NCBI RefSeq assembly: GCF_042653205.1
Contig: NZ_JBHSHY010000003.1
Coordinates: forward strand, 1-64,000
Direction: 5' to 3'
DNA: 64,000 nucleotides
Origin: Paenibacillus_Z sp042653205
GTDB taxonomy: Bacteria; Bacillota; Bacilli; Paenibacillales; Paenibacillaceae
The number at the start of each line of letters is the position of its first letter. Position 1 is the stretch's first letter. This document shows positions 45,458-55,054 of the stretch, one piece after another. The notes under the pieces are model-generated. The model saw nothing but the letters and a program-made list of their open reading frames with translations. It had not been told where the DNA came from and ran no database searches. Position numbers and translations under genes: made by a program.

Positions 45458-46558
45458 TCACTCATCGTTCGGAAGCGGCAGCACCCCGCCGTACATGCGG
45501 CGCGTCCCTTGATAGGCGCGTCGCATTCGCGCGGCCTGCTCCGCGGGATATTCGCTCAGCTTGCCGACCGCTTCATGCAGCGGCAATATGCGGCACGCTC
45601 CGGCCTTGCCGCGCTTGGCGAGGCTTACCCAGGTCGGGATGCCTTCCACGCCGGCGAGCCGGACCCGGCCGCCAGATTTGCGCAGCTTCAGCCTGACGAT
45701 CATCCCGGTCAGAGCCGCGTCCTTGCCGTGCAGCCGGGTCGAGACCAAGTTGCCGAGCGAGTAGATGGAGAACCGCTTCCTCGTCCGGCCCGCGACGTCC
45801 TTCACGGTTCGCATGACTGCCGGCTGAAGGACATGCGGGTGCGCGCCGAGCACCGCGTCCGCGCCGTGCCGGAACAGGAAGCGGACCCACCGCTTCTGGT
45901 GAAGGGCCGGGCTGTGATCGTACTCGAAGCCGCAGTGCATGCACACGATGATGAAATCCGCGGCCGCCCGCAGCCGCTTCATATCGCTGCGGATTCTGGC
46001 GCGCGCGAGCTTGTGAACGCCCGCCGGCTGGTTCTTCGGTACGGCCATGCCGTTCGTATCCCGCGTATACGACAAGATGCCGATCCGGATGCCCTCGACG
46101 TTCCGCACGCAGAGCGCCCGCGATTCCTGCGCGTTCCGGTAGGTCCCGGCATGGCCGAGGCCGTGCTTATCGAGCACGTCCAGCGTCCGCCTCAGTCCGC
46201 GAACGCCGTAATCCGCGCAGTGGTTGTTGGCTGTCGTGACCACGTCGAAGCCGGCTGCCGCCAGCGCCGGGGCTAATGCGTCCGGGCTTTTGAACACCGG
46301 ATTTCGATTCTTCGGATTCCGCTTCGTCCTCGTGAAGTCCGCCTCCCGGCCGCCGGCGAAGGTCGTCTCCAGATTGCCGATCGTCAAGTGCGCGTCCCGC
46401 AAATAACGGGCCACCGGCTCGAACAACTGCCCGAACGCGTAGCCTGTCTCTCCTTGCTGGTCCGACCCTCCCGCTTGCCCGCCCGTACGAATGCTTCTAA
46501 GAAGCAGCGGCTTCATTAACAAATCGCCGACCGCCGCGATTACGATTTCCTTCGTCAT
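45458..46558 (-). CDS. CapA-family protein (poly-gamma-glutamate synthesis-like metallophosphatase)
   Basis: 366 aa, no signal peptide. Calcineurin-like fold of the CapA/PgsA family: IAAVGDLLMKPLL near the N-terminus, DAHLTIGNLETTFAG, GFDVVTTANNHCADYGVRG (NNH), IVCMHCGFEYDHSP (HxG) and DAVLGAHPHVLQP (HPH). Metal sites look intact. In Bacillus, CapA/PgsA helps make or export poly-gamma-glutamate; lone copies such as this often have other, unknown roles. Monocistronic, with its own terminator. Confidence 0.88.
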   Translation of the reverse strand: MTKEIVIAAVGDLLMKPLLLRSIRTGGQAGGSDQQGETGYAFGQLFEPVARYLRDAHLTIGNLETTFAGGREADFTRTKRNPKNRNPVFKSPDALAPALAAAGFDVVTTANNHCADYGVRGLRRTLDVLDKHGLGHAGTYRNAQESRALCVRNVEGIRIGILSYTRDTNGMAVPKNQPAGVHKLARARIRSDMKRLRAAADFIIVCMHCGFEYDHSPALHQKRWVRFLFRHGADAVLGAHPHVLQPAVMRTVKDVAGRTRKRFSIYSLGNLVSTRLHGKDAALTGMIVRLKLRKSGGRVRLAGVEGIPTWVSLAKRGKAGACRILPLHEAVGKLSEYPAEQAARMRRAYQGTRRMYGGVLPLPNDE

Positions 46559-46651
46559 TCCGGTTACCCCCGATTGATCGGCAATTCCGATACACTACCA
46601 TATGCCTGCAGGGCGGAATGGGTTTGCCTGTGCATATCGGACAGGATCACG

Positions 46652-46657
46652 TATAAT
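46652..46657 (+). promoter_or_regulatory. -10 box of the YesN/YesM-like operon
   Basis: Consensus TATAAT; no good -35 at 16-18 bp (TTGCCT lies 22 bp upstream). Start expected near 46664, directly at the cre site. Confidence 0.4.
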
Positions 46658-46665
46658 CTTCTTAG

Positions 46666-46680
46666 ATGTAATCGTTTTCA
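46666..46680 (+). promoter_or_regulatory. cre site (perfect consensus) at the yesN-like promoter
   Basis: ATGTAATCGTTTTCA matches WTGNAANCGNWNNCW at every fixed position and begins about 9 bp after the -10 box, where CcpA would block transcription. Confidence 0.65.
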
Positions 46681-46789
46681 ACAATAAAGAGACGAAGTGC
46701 GGGGAGGCCCGGCATACGCGGCGGCGCGGCGGCCAGGCGCTCCCATACGCAGACGTCTTGCGCGACTACAGGATCGGGAGTGAACTCGC

Positions 46790-48370
46790 ATGATGAAGCT
46801 TCTGCTCGTCGAGGACGAGTCCGACACGAGGAAGGGCCTGATGAAGCATATCCGGTGGCAGGAGCTGGGCGTCGGGGTCGTCGAAGAGGCGAAGGACGGC
46901 ATTGAGGGCCTCGAAGCGGCGATCCGATTGCAGCCCGATATCGTCGTCTCGGATATCCGCATGCCCGGCATGAACGGCATCGACTTCACCGCCGCGGTCC
47001 GGGAACGGTTGCCCGCCTGCAAGATCATCTTCCTGAGCGGGCATTCCGACAAGGAATACTTGAAGGCCGCCATTCGCATTAACGCGGTCAGTTATGTCGA
47101 GAAACCGATCAATATCGGCGAGCTGCAGGAGGTGATCGCCAAGGCCGTGCGGCAGTGCCGGGACGATCGGAACGCCGATCGCCTGAACCTGACGTTGACC
47201 GAGAGCCTGCCGTTCATCCGGCAGAAAATCGTAAGCGGGCTCATCCGCGGCACGATCGGCGACGACGAACTGACGCGCAGCCTGCGGCTTGCCGGCGTCT
47301 CCTTCGCCCCCGGCTGCGCGTATACGGCGTCCATCGTCGTCCCCGCCTACGACGAGGGCACGCCGAACGAGGCGAGGCTGCGCGGCTCCAACCGGATCAT
47401 CGACTATCTGCATCAGGCTTCGAACGGCTTCGCGCACTTGGCCGTCATGCAGGATGCCGACCGGATCGTCGTCCTCTCCGCGCACCGGCCGGACCGGCAG
47501 AAGGAGCTGGCCGCGGTCTACGCCCTGCTGACGGCGCATCTGAGCGATCGCGATCCGCCCTGTCCCAAGCTGTCCTGGCTCGCCGGCATCGCCGCGCCCG
47601 GCTGGCCGGGCATCCGGGCGTCCTACGAGACGGCGGCCGAATTGCTGAGCCATCTGTTCTACTACGACTTCGGCACGATCGTCTATGCCGCCGACAAGCC
47701 GTTCGCCGCGTACAGCATCGCGCGCGAGCTCCTGCCATCCTACGCGAAGCTGCTGCAGGAGCCGGACAAGGAGGCGATCCTGTCGTTCGCGGACCGGCTG
47801 TACCAGACCATTCGCACCAAGACCGGCACGCCGGTCGACGACGTTAAGAACCTGTTCTACCGCATGCTGCGCCTGCTCGCGGAGCAAGGCGAGAAGCGCG
47901 GCCTGCACCCGAGCCAGCCCGAATCCGGGCAGGAGGAATACGACTGGGCGATGATGTCCAAGATCGGCACGTTCAAGCAGCTGAAGGACTACTTCCTGCG
48001 CAGGGCAGCCGCTCTCCTCGACCGCATGGCGAGCCTGGAATCCAACTCCCGCGCCGTGCAGGACGTGAAGAAGTATATCCAGGGCAACTACGGCGACAAG
48101 GAAATCACCGTGAACATGCTGGCCGAGCATGTCCACCTGACGCCGACCTACCTCTCGTCGCTGTTCCGGAAGGAGACCGGCAAGACGATCAGCGAGTATA
48201 TCACGGAAGTCCGCATCGCGCGTTCCGCGGATCTGCTGATGGAGCCGCAATCCAAGCTGTACGAGGTCGCGGAGCGGTCGGGCTACAACGACGCCAATTA
48301 TTTCGCGAAGGCGTTCAAAAAAATAACCGGCATGACGCCGACGCAATTCAGGAGAAGACATAAACCGTGA
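46790..48370 (+). CDS. YesN-type response regulator with AraC DNA-binding domain
   Basis: 526 aa. Receiver domain (about 3-120; phospho-acceptor Asp55 in VVSDIRMPGMNG, Lys in YVEKPINIGE), middle region (about 135-400) with KLSWLAGIAAP, and a C-terminal AraC helix-turn-helix pair (about 425-524: YLSSLFRKETGKTISEYITE, YFAKAFKKITGMTPTQFRRR). GGGAG precedes ATG 46790. Stop overlaps the sensor gene start (GTGA). Likely activates the convergent ABC importer operon at 50229-54737 (inference from position). Confidence 0.92.
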   Translation: MMKLLLVEDESDTRKGLMKHIRWQELGVGVVEEAKDGIEGLEAAIRLQPDIVVSDIRMPGMNGIDFTAAVRERLPACKIIFLSGHSDKEYLKAAIRINAVSYVEKPINIGELQEVIAKAVRQCRDDRNADRLNLTLTESLPFIRQKIVSGLIRGTIGDDELTRSLRLAGVSFAPGCAYTASIVVPAYDEGTPNEARLRGSNRIIDYLHQASNGFAHLAVMQDADRIVVLSAHRPDRQKELAAVYALLTAHLSDRDPPCPKLSWLAGIAAPGWPGIRASYETAAELLSHLFYYDFGTIVYAADKPFAAYSIARELLPSYAKLLQEPDKEAILSFADRLYQTIRTKTGTPVDDVKNLFYRMLRLLAEQGEKRGLHPSQPESGQEEYDWAMMSKIGTFKQLKDYFLRRAAALLDRMASLESNSRAVQDVKKYIQGNYGDKEITVNMLAEHVHLTPTYLSSLFRKETGKTISEYITEVRIARSADLLMEPQSKLYEVAERSGYNDANYFAKAFKKITGMTPTQFRRRHKP

Positions 48371-50175
48371 GACATCCGCTGCGGACCATAACGGGGCTGT
48401 TCACGAACATGCATATTCGGGGCAAGCTCCTGATCTCCTATTTCATCCTCATCTTCCTGCCGCTCGCGCTGATGACTTCGTTCTCGTACAAGAACGTCTC
48501 GCGCGATTACGAGAAGCAGATCCTTCATTCCGCCGACCAGTCGTTCGACCAAGCCTACACGTTCTTAAGCTATAAGGTGAACACGCTGATCAAGGCGTCC
48601 GACGTGATCTATTTCAACGCCGACGTGCAGACGATGCTGACCCGGGACAAGCAGACGTTCGCGGAGGATTACGTCCAGCAGAACATCGATCGGCTGAAGC
48701 TGGAATACGTCCTGAACAGCTTTCAGAACGCGGAGGATGTCTATCGGGCCAGCCTGTACGTGCCCGGTTGGCTCATGTATGCCGGACAGAACTTCAATTT
48801 CTTCGACATGGATGCCTTCTCCCGCACCGACAGCTACCGGGCGCTGCTCGCGTCCAAGGACAAGGTCAACTGGCTGCCGGAGCATGCGATCACGAACAAC
48901 AACAGCAATCTCGACCCGGTACCGGTCGTCTCGCTGCTGCGCAAGATTCGCAACAGCGAGCAGACGACGGAGATCATCGGCATTATCGAGCTGAACATTC
49001 TTAAGGAAATCATCGACGAGATTCTGCAGAAAGCGAACATCACGAACGACGGCGTCGTCTATATTCAAAATGCGAACGGCGATATCGTCAGCTGCTCCAA
49101 CGAGGACCAGTTCAAGCGTATCAACCCGGACCCGGCGCTGATCCGGGACGCGCCGGACGACGGCCGGTCATGGACCGACGCGACGATCGGAAGCCGCGGC
49201 TACGTCGTCAAGACGAGAGCGATCGAGAACACGGATTGGACGATGGTGACGGCGATCCCGCTGACGGAGATCTTCAGGCAAAGCATCCGCATCCGCGACC
49301 TCATGCTCGTCTTGATGCTCGCATGCGGCCTCGTCTCCTATGGGCTGGCTTACTTAATTACGGGTGCCACGGTCAAACGCATCCTGCTGCTCAAGAAGAA
49401 AATGCGCCTGGTTCAGGAGGGCGTCCTGAACGTAGAAGTGGACGCTGCCATTCCCGACGAGATCGGCGAGCTGGTCGACAGCTTCAATCACATGGTCAAG
49501 CGCATCCGGCTGCTCGTCGAGGAGCAGTACCAGAACGGCAAGGAAATCAAAAATTTGGAGCTTAAGGCGCTCCAGGCGCAGATCAATCCGCATTTTCTGT
49601 ACAACACGCTCGAGCTGATCAACTGGAAAGCCATCGACAACGGCGTGCCCGACATCGCGGTCATCTCGCAATCGCTGGCCAGGTTTTATAAGCTCAGCCT
49701 GAACAAGGGCAAGGACATCGTCAGCATCGAAGACGAAATCAATCACATTCGCGCCTACGTGCAAATTCAGAATTTGCGGTTCGATAATAAGATCAAGCTC
49801 GACCTGCAGGTCGACCCCGAGCTGTACGGCTGCGAGATTCTGAAGCTGATCCTCCAGCCCCTCGTCGAGAATTCCATTATACACGGCATCCTCGAAGCCA
49901 GGGACAGCGAAGGGGGCACCATCGCCATTGCCGGCCGTCTCGAGCTGGACGAGATCGTCTTGACGGTCAAGGACGACGGCGTGGGGATGCCTTCGGAACA
50001 GGCCGCAGGATTGCTGGCGAACGCGAACGCTACTGATGAAGTCCAAGGATACGGCATCCGCAATATCGACCACCGGATCAAGCTCTGCTATGGCCCGGAA
50101 TACGGCCTCGCCTACCGCTCGTCGCCGGGCAACGGCACGCTGGTCGAGATCCGAATCCCGATTCGCTTCCGGTAA
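48367..50175 (+). CDS. YesM-type sensor histidine kinase
   Basis: 602 aa. GTG start overlapping the regulator's stop by 4 bp. TM helix 1 (about 20-42), extracellular double-Cache-like sensor (about 43-305), TM helix 2 (about 312-333), HAMP (about 335-385), His_kinase dimerisation box with phospho-acceptor His409 (ALQAQINPHFLYNTLELINW) and an HATPase domain (LKLILQPLVENSIIHGI, VKDDGVGMPSEQ, GYGIRNIDHRIKLCYG). Typical Gram-positive sugar sensor paired with YesN-type regulators. Confidence 0.93.
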   Translation: MRHPLRTITGLFTNMHIRGKLLISYFILIFLPLALMTSFSYKNVSRDYEKQILHSADQSFDQAYTFLSYKVNTLIKASDVIYFNADVQTMLTRDKQTFAEDYVQQNIDRLKLEYVLNSFQNAEDVYRASLYVPGWLMYAGQNFNFFDMDAFSRTDSYRALLASKDKVNWLPEHAITNNNSNLDPVPVVSLLRKIRNSEQTTEIIGIIELNILKEIIDEILQKANITNDGVVYIQNANGDIVSCSNEDQFKRINPDPALIRDAPDDGRSWTDATIGSRGYVVKTRAIENTDWTMVTAIPLTEIFRQSIRIRDLMLVLMLACGLVSYGLAYLITGATVKRILLLKKKMRLVQEGVLNVEVDAAIPDEIGELVDSFNHMVKRIRLLVEEQYQNGKEIKNLELKALQAQINPHFLYNTLELINWKAIDNGVPDIAVISQSLARFYKLSLNKGKDIVSIEDEINHIRAYVQIQNLRFDNKIKLDLQVDPELYGCEILKLILQPLVENSIIHGILEARDSEGGTIAIAGRLELDEIVLTVKDDGVGMPSEQAAGLLANANATDEVQGYGIRNIDHRIKLCYGPEYGLAYRSSPGNGTLVEIRIPIRFR

Positions 50176-50179
50176 ACGA

Positions 50180-50215
50180 AAAGGTTCAGGAGGGATGCGC
50201 CCCTCCTGAACCTTT
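50180..50215. terminator. bidirectional intrinsic terminator
   Basis: Perfect 15 bp stem (50180-50194 with 50201-50215), 6 nt loop, A-rich and T-rich flanks, between the convergent sensor kinase and binding-protein genes. Confidence 0.85.
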
Positions 50216-50228
50216 CTGTTTACACGGA

Positions 50229-51797
50229 TTATGGGTTGGCCGCGAGGAACGCGTCCAGCTGCTTCTGCATCTCGGCCATGATCTTCTCCGAACCCGCGGC
50301 TCGGACTTTAGACACGAGCGTCTTCAGCCCTTCCTCCGGATTTTTGACGTAGCCGTAGTTGAGCGGGAACGCGTATTGCTGCACGACGTTGGTCACGGCG
50401 GCCATTTCGTTCTTGACCGGCTCGAAATCCGGGGTGAAGAGCGCGTACGGGTTCTCTTTCGCCCGATCCGCCAGCTTCTGGCGCACGTCGCCGATGGTCG
50501 GCGGCGAATCGACCACCTCGTAGCGGAGCTCGGGCGCCTTGAAGCCCCAGGAGCAATAGCCGTCCGGCGCGAAGCCGTCCAGATCGAGCGGCTTCAGCTT
50601 ATTGTCGGCCGTAATTTCATAATGCTTGCCCTCGATGCCGTACGTCAGGAGATTGTTGTAGCTTCGGTCCGTGCGCAGCAATTCCAGGAACATCAGCGCG
50701 CGCTCCGGATTTTTGGACGAGGCCGGTATCGCCATGCCGTCCTGCATCGCTTGCGTCTTATACGTATACTTGCTGTTCAGATAGAATTGGATATCCCAGT
50801 CCGGATGCTCGATGTACGACCCGCTCCAGCTATCTTGATTATGCAGTTTGGACGCGGCCGTTCCTTCCGTGAACATTTTATCGTCCTTGTTGGAGAGGAT
50901 CGATTTGGACCAGTAGCCCTTGTCCCCCCACTCTTTCATTTTCTTGAAGTAATCCAATATGCCGTCCGTCTCGTACAAGTTGAAGATCTTCGGATTGGCT
51001 TCGTCCATGTTCACGTAGAACGGGGAAAATTGGCTCGACAGAATGCCGTAATAGCCTTGGGCGCCCGCATAATACGATTCCATGCCGCCCGATGAGCTGA
51101 TCTGGCCGCTCGGGTCGAGCTGCGGATCGTTCTTCACGACCGCATCCATGTATTTGCCGTAATCGTCGATGCTGTCGATCGAAGTCAGGCCGTATTTCTT
51201 CATGAGATCGCCTCGGACGATATAGCCCATATCGCCGTACTGATAGAATTCGGCAGGCATGGCGTAGAGGTGGCCGTCGACTTCCGTCTGCTTGTAGAAG
51301 TCCGGCGTGATCTGGGCGAGGCTCTTCGGCGCGTATGTCTTGGCCAGGTCCTTGATATCCAGGAACGCGCCTTTCCGGGCATTCTGATAGAAATTCGTCC
51401 ACGTCGACGCGTAGATCAGGTCGATCGGTTCGCCGGAAGCAAGCAGCAGCGGGTATTGGGTGCCGTAATCGGCCCAGCCGACCCAGTTCACTTTCAAGGT
51501 CGCGTTCAAGTCCTTCTCCAGCTTCTTGTTCACTTCGGCCAGCACCATGTCGTAATCCCGGGCGGGCGAGCCGATCAGGTACATGGTCAAGTCGACATGC
51601 TTGGACAGGTCGATATCCGACTTCGCCCCGGCGTTGCCGGTATCGGCTGTTCCGCCCGCATTGCCGCCGGCGGCTGAATTGCCGCCGCTCGTTGAACCGC
51701 CGTTAGACGTGCCGGCGTTATTGCCGCAGCCGGTCAGCGCGATCGCTATGATAAGCGCGACGGCCAGAAGCAGCGTGAATCCGCTTGATCTTCTCAT
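50229..51797 (-). CDS. ABC substrate-binding lipoprotein (LplA/YtcQ-like)
   Basis: 522 aa from ATG 51797, 6 nt after AAGGGGG; an ATG two codons earlier abuts the SD. Lipobox ALTGC, Asn/Gly/Ser linker, then the solute-binding fold with YLIGSPARDYDMVLAEVNKK, YASTWTNFYQNARKGAF, YGVDxF-like region absent, GYWSKSILSNKDDKMFTEG and PASSKNPERALMFLELLRTD. The C-terminal region (NYGYVKNPEEGLKTLVSKVR) is typical of the YtcQ group. Last gene of its operon and convergent to YesM. Confidence 0.9.
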   Translation of the reverse strand: MRRSSGFTLLLAVALIIAIALTGCGNNAGTSNGGSTSGGNSAAGGNAGGTADTGNAGAKSDIDLSKHVDLTMYLIGSPARDYDMVLAEVNKKLEKDLNATLKVNWVGWADYGTQYPLLLASGEPIDLIYASTWTNFYQNARKGAFLDIKDLAKTYAPKSLAQITPDFYKQTEVDGHLYAMPAEFYQYGDMGYIVRGDLMKKYGLTSIDSIDDYGKYMDAVVKNDPQLDPSGQISSSGGMESYYAGAQGYYGILSSQFSPFYVNMDEANPKIFNLYETDGILDYFKKMKEWGDKGYWSKSILSNKDDKMFTEGTAASKLHNQDSWSGSYIEHPDWDIQFYLNSKYTYKTQAMQDGMAIPASSKNPERALMFLELLRTDRSYNNLLTYGIEGKHYEITADNKLKPLDLDGFAPDGYCSWGFKAPELRYEVVDSPPTIGDVRQKLADRAKENPYALFTPDFEPVKNEMAAVTNVVQQYAFPLNYGYVKNPEEGLKTLVSKVRAAGSEKIMAEMQKQLDAFLAANP

Positions 51798-51846
51798 ACG
51801 CATCCCCCTTGAATTCGTTTATGCGATAAACCGGATGAGCCCGGTC

Positions 51847-52767
51847 TTATCCTTTGATGGCGCCGACCGTGAGGCCCTTAACGAAATATTTCTGCACGGA
51901 CGGATAGACGAGAATGATCGGCCCCGTCGCGATGACCGCCATGGCCAGCTTGAGCGACAAGGTCGGCACGGATATCGCGGCTACGCTGGCCAGCTTGGAG
52001 ATCCGCGATATCGCTTCGGCGGACTGCAGCGTCGAGAACAGCAAATATTGCAGCGGGTACTTGTTCGCATCCGTGATGTAGAGCATCGCGTTATACCAAT
52101 CGTTCCAGTAATCCAGGGCATAAAACAGGCCGATAGTCGCAAGTCCCGGCTTCGTAAGCGGCAGGATGAGCTTCATGAAGATCGTGAAGTCTCCCGCCCC
52201 GTCGATCTTGGCCGATTCGCTGATCGAATCCGGAATCGAACTGATGAACGTCCGCATCACGATGAGGTAGAACACGTTGATGAGGAGCGGAAGAATCAAC
52301 GCGGTCATATCGTTCTTCAACTGCAGGTATTTCACGAAGAAGATATAGGTCGACAGGATGCCGCCGTTGAACAGCGTCGTGAAGTAGAAGAAGAACGCCA
52401 GCTTGTTCCGGTACTTGAAGTCCTTGCGGTTCATCACGTAGGCCGTCATTGAAGTCAGGAACAGCCCGACGATCGTGCCGACCACCGTAATGAAGATGGA
52501 TACGCCGTAGGCCCGTATGATCGCCTCCGGGAATTTGAACAGCACGCGATAGGCTTCGAGCGAGAATTGGCTCGGGATAATGCCGTACCCGTTCAGGGCG
52601 ATCGCGCTCTCGTCCGTGAACGAGCCGGAGATGAGAATCTCGAACGGCAGCAGGCATAGGATCGCCGCCACGGTCACGACCGTATAGCTGATTACGTTGA
52701 ATAACAGATTCGCGCCTGCCGTATTGGGAATCTTCCCCGTCCGGCCGGCAGCCAGATTGTTCTCCAT
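51847..52767 (-). CDS. carbohydrate ABC transporter permease (YtcP-like)
   Basis: 306 aa, ATG after GAGGAGAGG. Six TM helices; SQFSLEAYRVLFKFPEAIIR segment, EAA loop DSISESAKIDGAGDFTIFMK followed by LILPLTKPGLATIGLFYALD, and YtcP-type C-terminus VQKYFVKGLTVGAIKG. 49 nt ahead of the binding-protein gene. Confidence 0.92.
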   Translation of the reverse strand: MENNLAAGRTGKIPNTAGANLLFNVISYTVVTVAAILCLLPFEILISGSFTDESAIALNGYGIIPSQFSLEAYRVLFKFPEAIIRAYGVSIFITVVGTIVGLFLTSMTAYVMNRKDFKYRNKLAFFFYFTTLFNGGILSTYIFFVKYLQLKNDMTALILPLLINVFYLIVMRTFISSIPDSISESAKIDGAGDFTIFMKLILPLTKPGLATIGLFYALDYWNDWYNAMLYITDANKYPLQYLLFSTLQSAEAISRISKLASVAAISVPTLSLKLAMAVIATGPIILVYPSVQKYFVKGLTVGAIKG

Positions 52768-52842
52768 AAGTCACCTCTCCTCGCGGCAGCGTCATCGGCT
52801 TACCCCTGGTCGTGAGCTCCGCTCACTGCTCGGGTATGCATC

Positions 52843-53763
52843 CTAGAACAAGGCGTTGTCCGGTCTGGTCTTGCGAATGAAACCGTTCACCGCCATGATG
52901 ATGACGAAGCAGAGCACGGATTGATAGAAGGTCGCCGCGGCCGGCATCGCGATATCGCCGCTCGTCAGCAGCGACCGGAAGACGAACGTATCGATGACGT
53001 CGGTCGTGTCGAACAGCTGGCCGTTATTGCCGATAATCTGATAGAACATCTGGAAGTCGCCGCGCAGGATCCGGCCGATGTTGAGCAGGAACATGATGAA
53101 GATCGTCGGGCTGATCGACGGAATCGTAATGTAGAAGATCTTCTGAAACACGTTCGCGCCGTCGATCTCGGCCGCTTCGAAGCACTCCGCGTCGATGCTG
53201 AGGATCGACGCGATATAGATGACCGACGTATAGCCGACCCACTTCCAGGAGTTGAAGAAGCAGATGATGAAGATCCATACCGTGGGCGTGTCGTACAGGT
53301 TGACGGGAGCCATGTGCAAGGATTTCAGCACCGAGTTCAGCGTCCCGGTCTCATAGTTGAAGATGTTGTACACGAAGACGCCGACGATCGTCCAGGAGAT
53401 GAAGAAGGGAAGGAAGATGATCGATTGCGAGACTTTCTTGAAATACTTCCCTCTCATCTCGTTAATGAAGATCGCGATCATGATGGCAAACAGCTGCGAG
53501 GTGACCAAATTGAGCAGATTGTACAGAATCGTGTTGCGCGTGACCCGCAGCCCCGTTCCCGAATTGAAGAAATACTTGAAGTTCTCGAACCCGTTCCAAT
53601 GGCTGCCGAACACGCCGAGATCGAACCGGTAGTCCTTGAACGCCAGTATAATCCCCGCCATCGGGATGTAGGAGATTAAGACCACCAATAATACGGCAGG
53701 CAGCGCCATGAGAACCAAGGTTCGATTCTTACGGAGTTCATAGAGAATGCCGTGCTTGTTCAA
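52843..53763 (-). CDS. sugar ABC transporter permease (LplB/YteP-like)
   Basis: 306 aa, TTG start after GAAGGAAGGGATAGCGG. Six TM helices (first: LMALPAVLLVVLISYIPMAG), FKDYRFDLGVFGSHWNGFEN segment, EAA loop ECFEAAEIDGANVFQKIFYI and C-terminal GFIRKTRPDNALF, as in LplB/YteP. Pairs with the permease encoded 75 nt downstream. Confidence 0.92.
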   Translation of the reverse strand: MNKHGILYELRKNRTLVLMALPAVLLVVLISYIPMAGIILAFKDYRFDLGVFGSHWNGFENFKYFFNSGTGLRVTRNTILYNLLNLVTSQLFAIMIAIFINEMRGKYFKKVSQSIIFLPFFISWTIVGVFVYNIFNYETGTLNSVLKSLHMAPVNLYDTPTVWIFIICFFNSWKWVGYTSVIYIASILSIDAECFEAAEIDGANVFQKIFYITIPSISPTIFIMFLLNIGRILRGDFQMFYQIIGNNGQLFDTTDVIDTFVFRSLLTSGDIAMPAAATFYQSVLCFVIIMAVNGFIRKTRPDNALF

Positions 53764-53840
53764 CCGCTATCCCTTCCTTCGTCCGCGAGTCGTTGCGAAT
53801 TGGCGATATGGAGCCATGGCGGCATGGCATCGTGGCTGCT

Positions 53841-54737
53841 TCAGCGGCACACTCTGTCCATATACAGCTGGAGGAACGCGTCCGCATCGACGCGCTTGGC
53901 GGCCCGGATGACGGACCGGTCGGCGCCGCCGCGCCAGTAGAGCGCGCTTCGGTTATACGTCTGCCCGCGGGTAAACTCCCCCTGCGTCTCCACGACGATC
54001 TCGTCCTGCTGGAATTCGAGCAGGCGATCGTCGAATACGGCGCAGACGGCCAGTGGATCGTGCAGCATCGGATGGTGGTCCGTCACCTTCCGCCACCGGG
54101 CGAGCAGATCCGGGAGATACGCGGCCGACCGTTTCGGGCTCGTCATCAGCCGGTCCACGTCTGCCTGCGTCAGGACGCACTGCACCGTCACGTCCAGGCC
54201 GACCGCCCGGATCGGGATGCCGGATTCGAACACCACTCTCGCGGCCTCCGGATCGCAGCGGATATTCCATTCGCTCAGATGGCTGTAGAAGCAGCCGCCC
54301 ATGAGGACGATCTCCTTCACCTTGCTCCGGAGCGCCGGCTCCTTGAGGATGGCGATCGCGATATTCGTCAGCGGGCCGATCGGCACCAGGGTAATCGCGC
54401 CGTCCGACTTCATGACCGTCTCGATGATGAAGTCGATGCCGTTCGTGCCGAATCCGGACGCTCCTCCGTCCCTTTCTTCGTCGTACTGGTTCGGAATCTC
54501 GTCGACGTCCGCTTGGTTCAGAATCGGACGGCCGACGCCGGCGTAGACGGGAATGTCCGCGCGCCCGGCCTGCTCGAGCAGCCGAACCGCGATTTTCGCC
54601 CGGGCTGTCACGTTTCTGAACACCGTCGTAATGCCGAGCACGTCCAGCTCGGGCGATTCCAGCGCAAAGGCGATGGCCAGCGCGTCGTCGATATCGTCGC
54701 CGATATCCGTATCGATGATGATCTTCGTTCGTTCCAT
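53841..54737 (-). CDS. nucleoside hydrolase (IunH/RihB family)
   Basis: 298 aa cytoplasmic enzyme cleaving the N-glycosidic bond of ribonucleosides to ribose and base. Calcium-binding DTDIGDDIDDA at residues 9-19, VLGITTVFRN, LVPIGPLTNIAIAI (TNxA), VLMGGCFYS and, near the C-terminus, HHPMLHDPLAV with the active-site HDP. ATG follows GGAGGCCGAAT. First gene of an operon with a two-permease importer, 77 nt upstream of it, hinting that the transported compound yields or is a nucleoside or other N-glycoside. Confidence 0.9.
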   Translation of the reverse strand: MERTKIIIDTDIGDDIDDALAIAFALESPELDVLGITTVFRNVTARAKIAVRLLEQAGRADIPVYAGVGRPILNQADVDEIPNQYDEERDGGASGFGTNGIDFIIETVMKSDGAITLVPIGPLTNIAIAILKEPALRSKVKEIVLMGGCFYSHLSEWNIRCDPEAARVVFESGIPIRAVGLDVTVQCVLTQADVDRLMTSPKRSAAYLPDLLARWRKVTDHHPMLHDPLAVCAVFDDRLLEFQQDEIVVETQGEFTRGQTYNRSALYWRGGADRSVIRAAKRVDADAFLQLYMDRVCR

Positions 54738-54815
54738 ATTCGGCCTCCATAGCTAGGTCATCGCATCCGCGTACATGCGTTGTACATGCGTTGGACAGGG
54801 GATGCGCAACGGTTT

Positions 54816-54830
54816 TGAAAAGGCTTACAT
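54816..54830 (-). promoter_or_regulatory. degenerate cre-like site upstream of the nucleoside hydrolase operon
   Basis: Minus strand ATGTAAGCCTTTTCA matches the cre consensus except one base of the central CG. An imperfect dyad GGGACCGGTTCCC lies at 54851-54863. No convincing promoter was found in 54738-54970. Confidence 0.3.
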
Positions 54831-54972
54831 TTATTATTCTAGAGTGAATCGGGACCGGTTCCCATATACAAAACTACGATTTCGGGTAAAAATATACGAT
54901 GTTGCGCGGTGAACGGGCTGTCGTTAGCTTGGCGTTCACCCGTCGTTATCCGCGGCGTCGTCTTGGCAGCAC

Positions 54973-55016
54973 GAAAAAAAGCCGGTCGGATCCTAAATGG
55001 ATTCGACCGGCTTTGG
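54973..55016 (-). terminator. terminator of the aldo/keto reductase gene
   Basis: 16 bp stem with one G-U pair (54978-54993 with 54999-55014), 5 nt loop and, on the minus strand, a T7 run. Confidence 0.8.
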
Positions 55017-55054
55017 CTTACGGCGCGGTGCTCGAGGTGCGCGCGCGGACAGGG

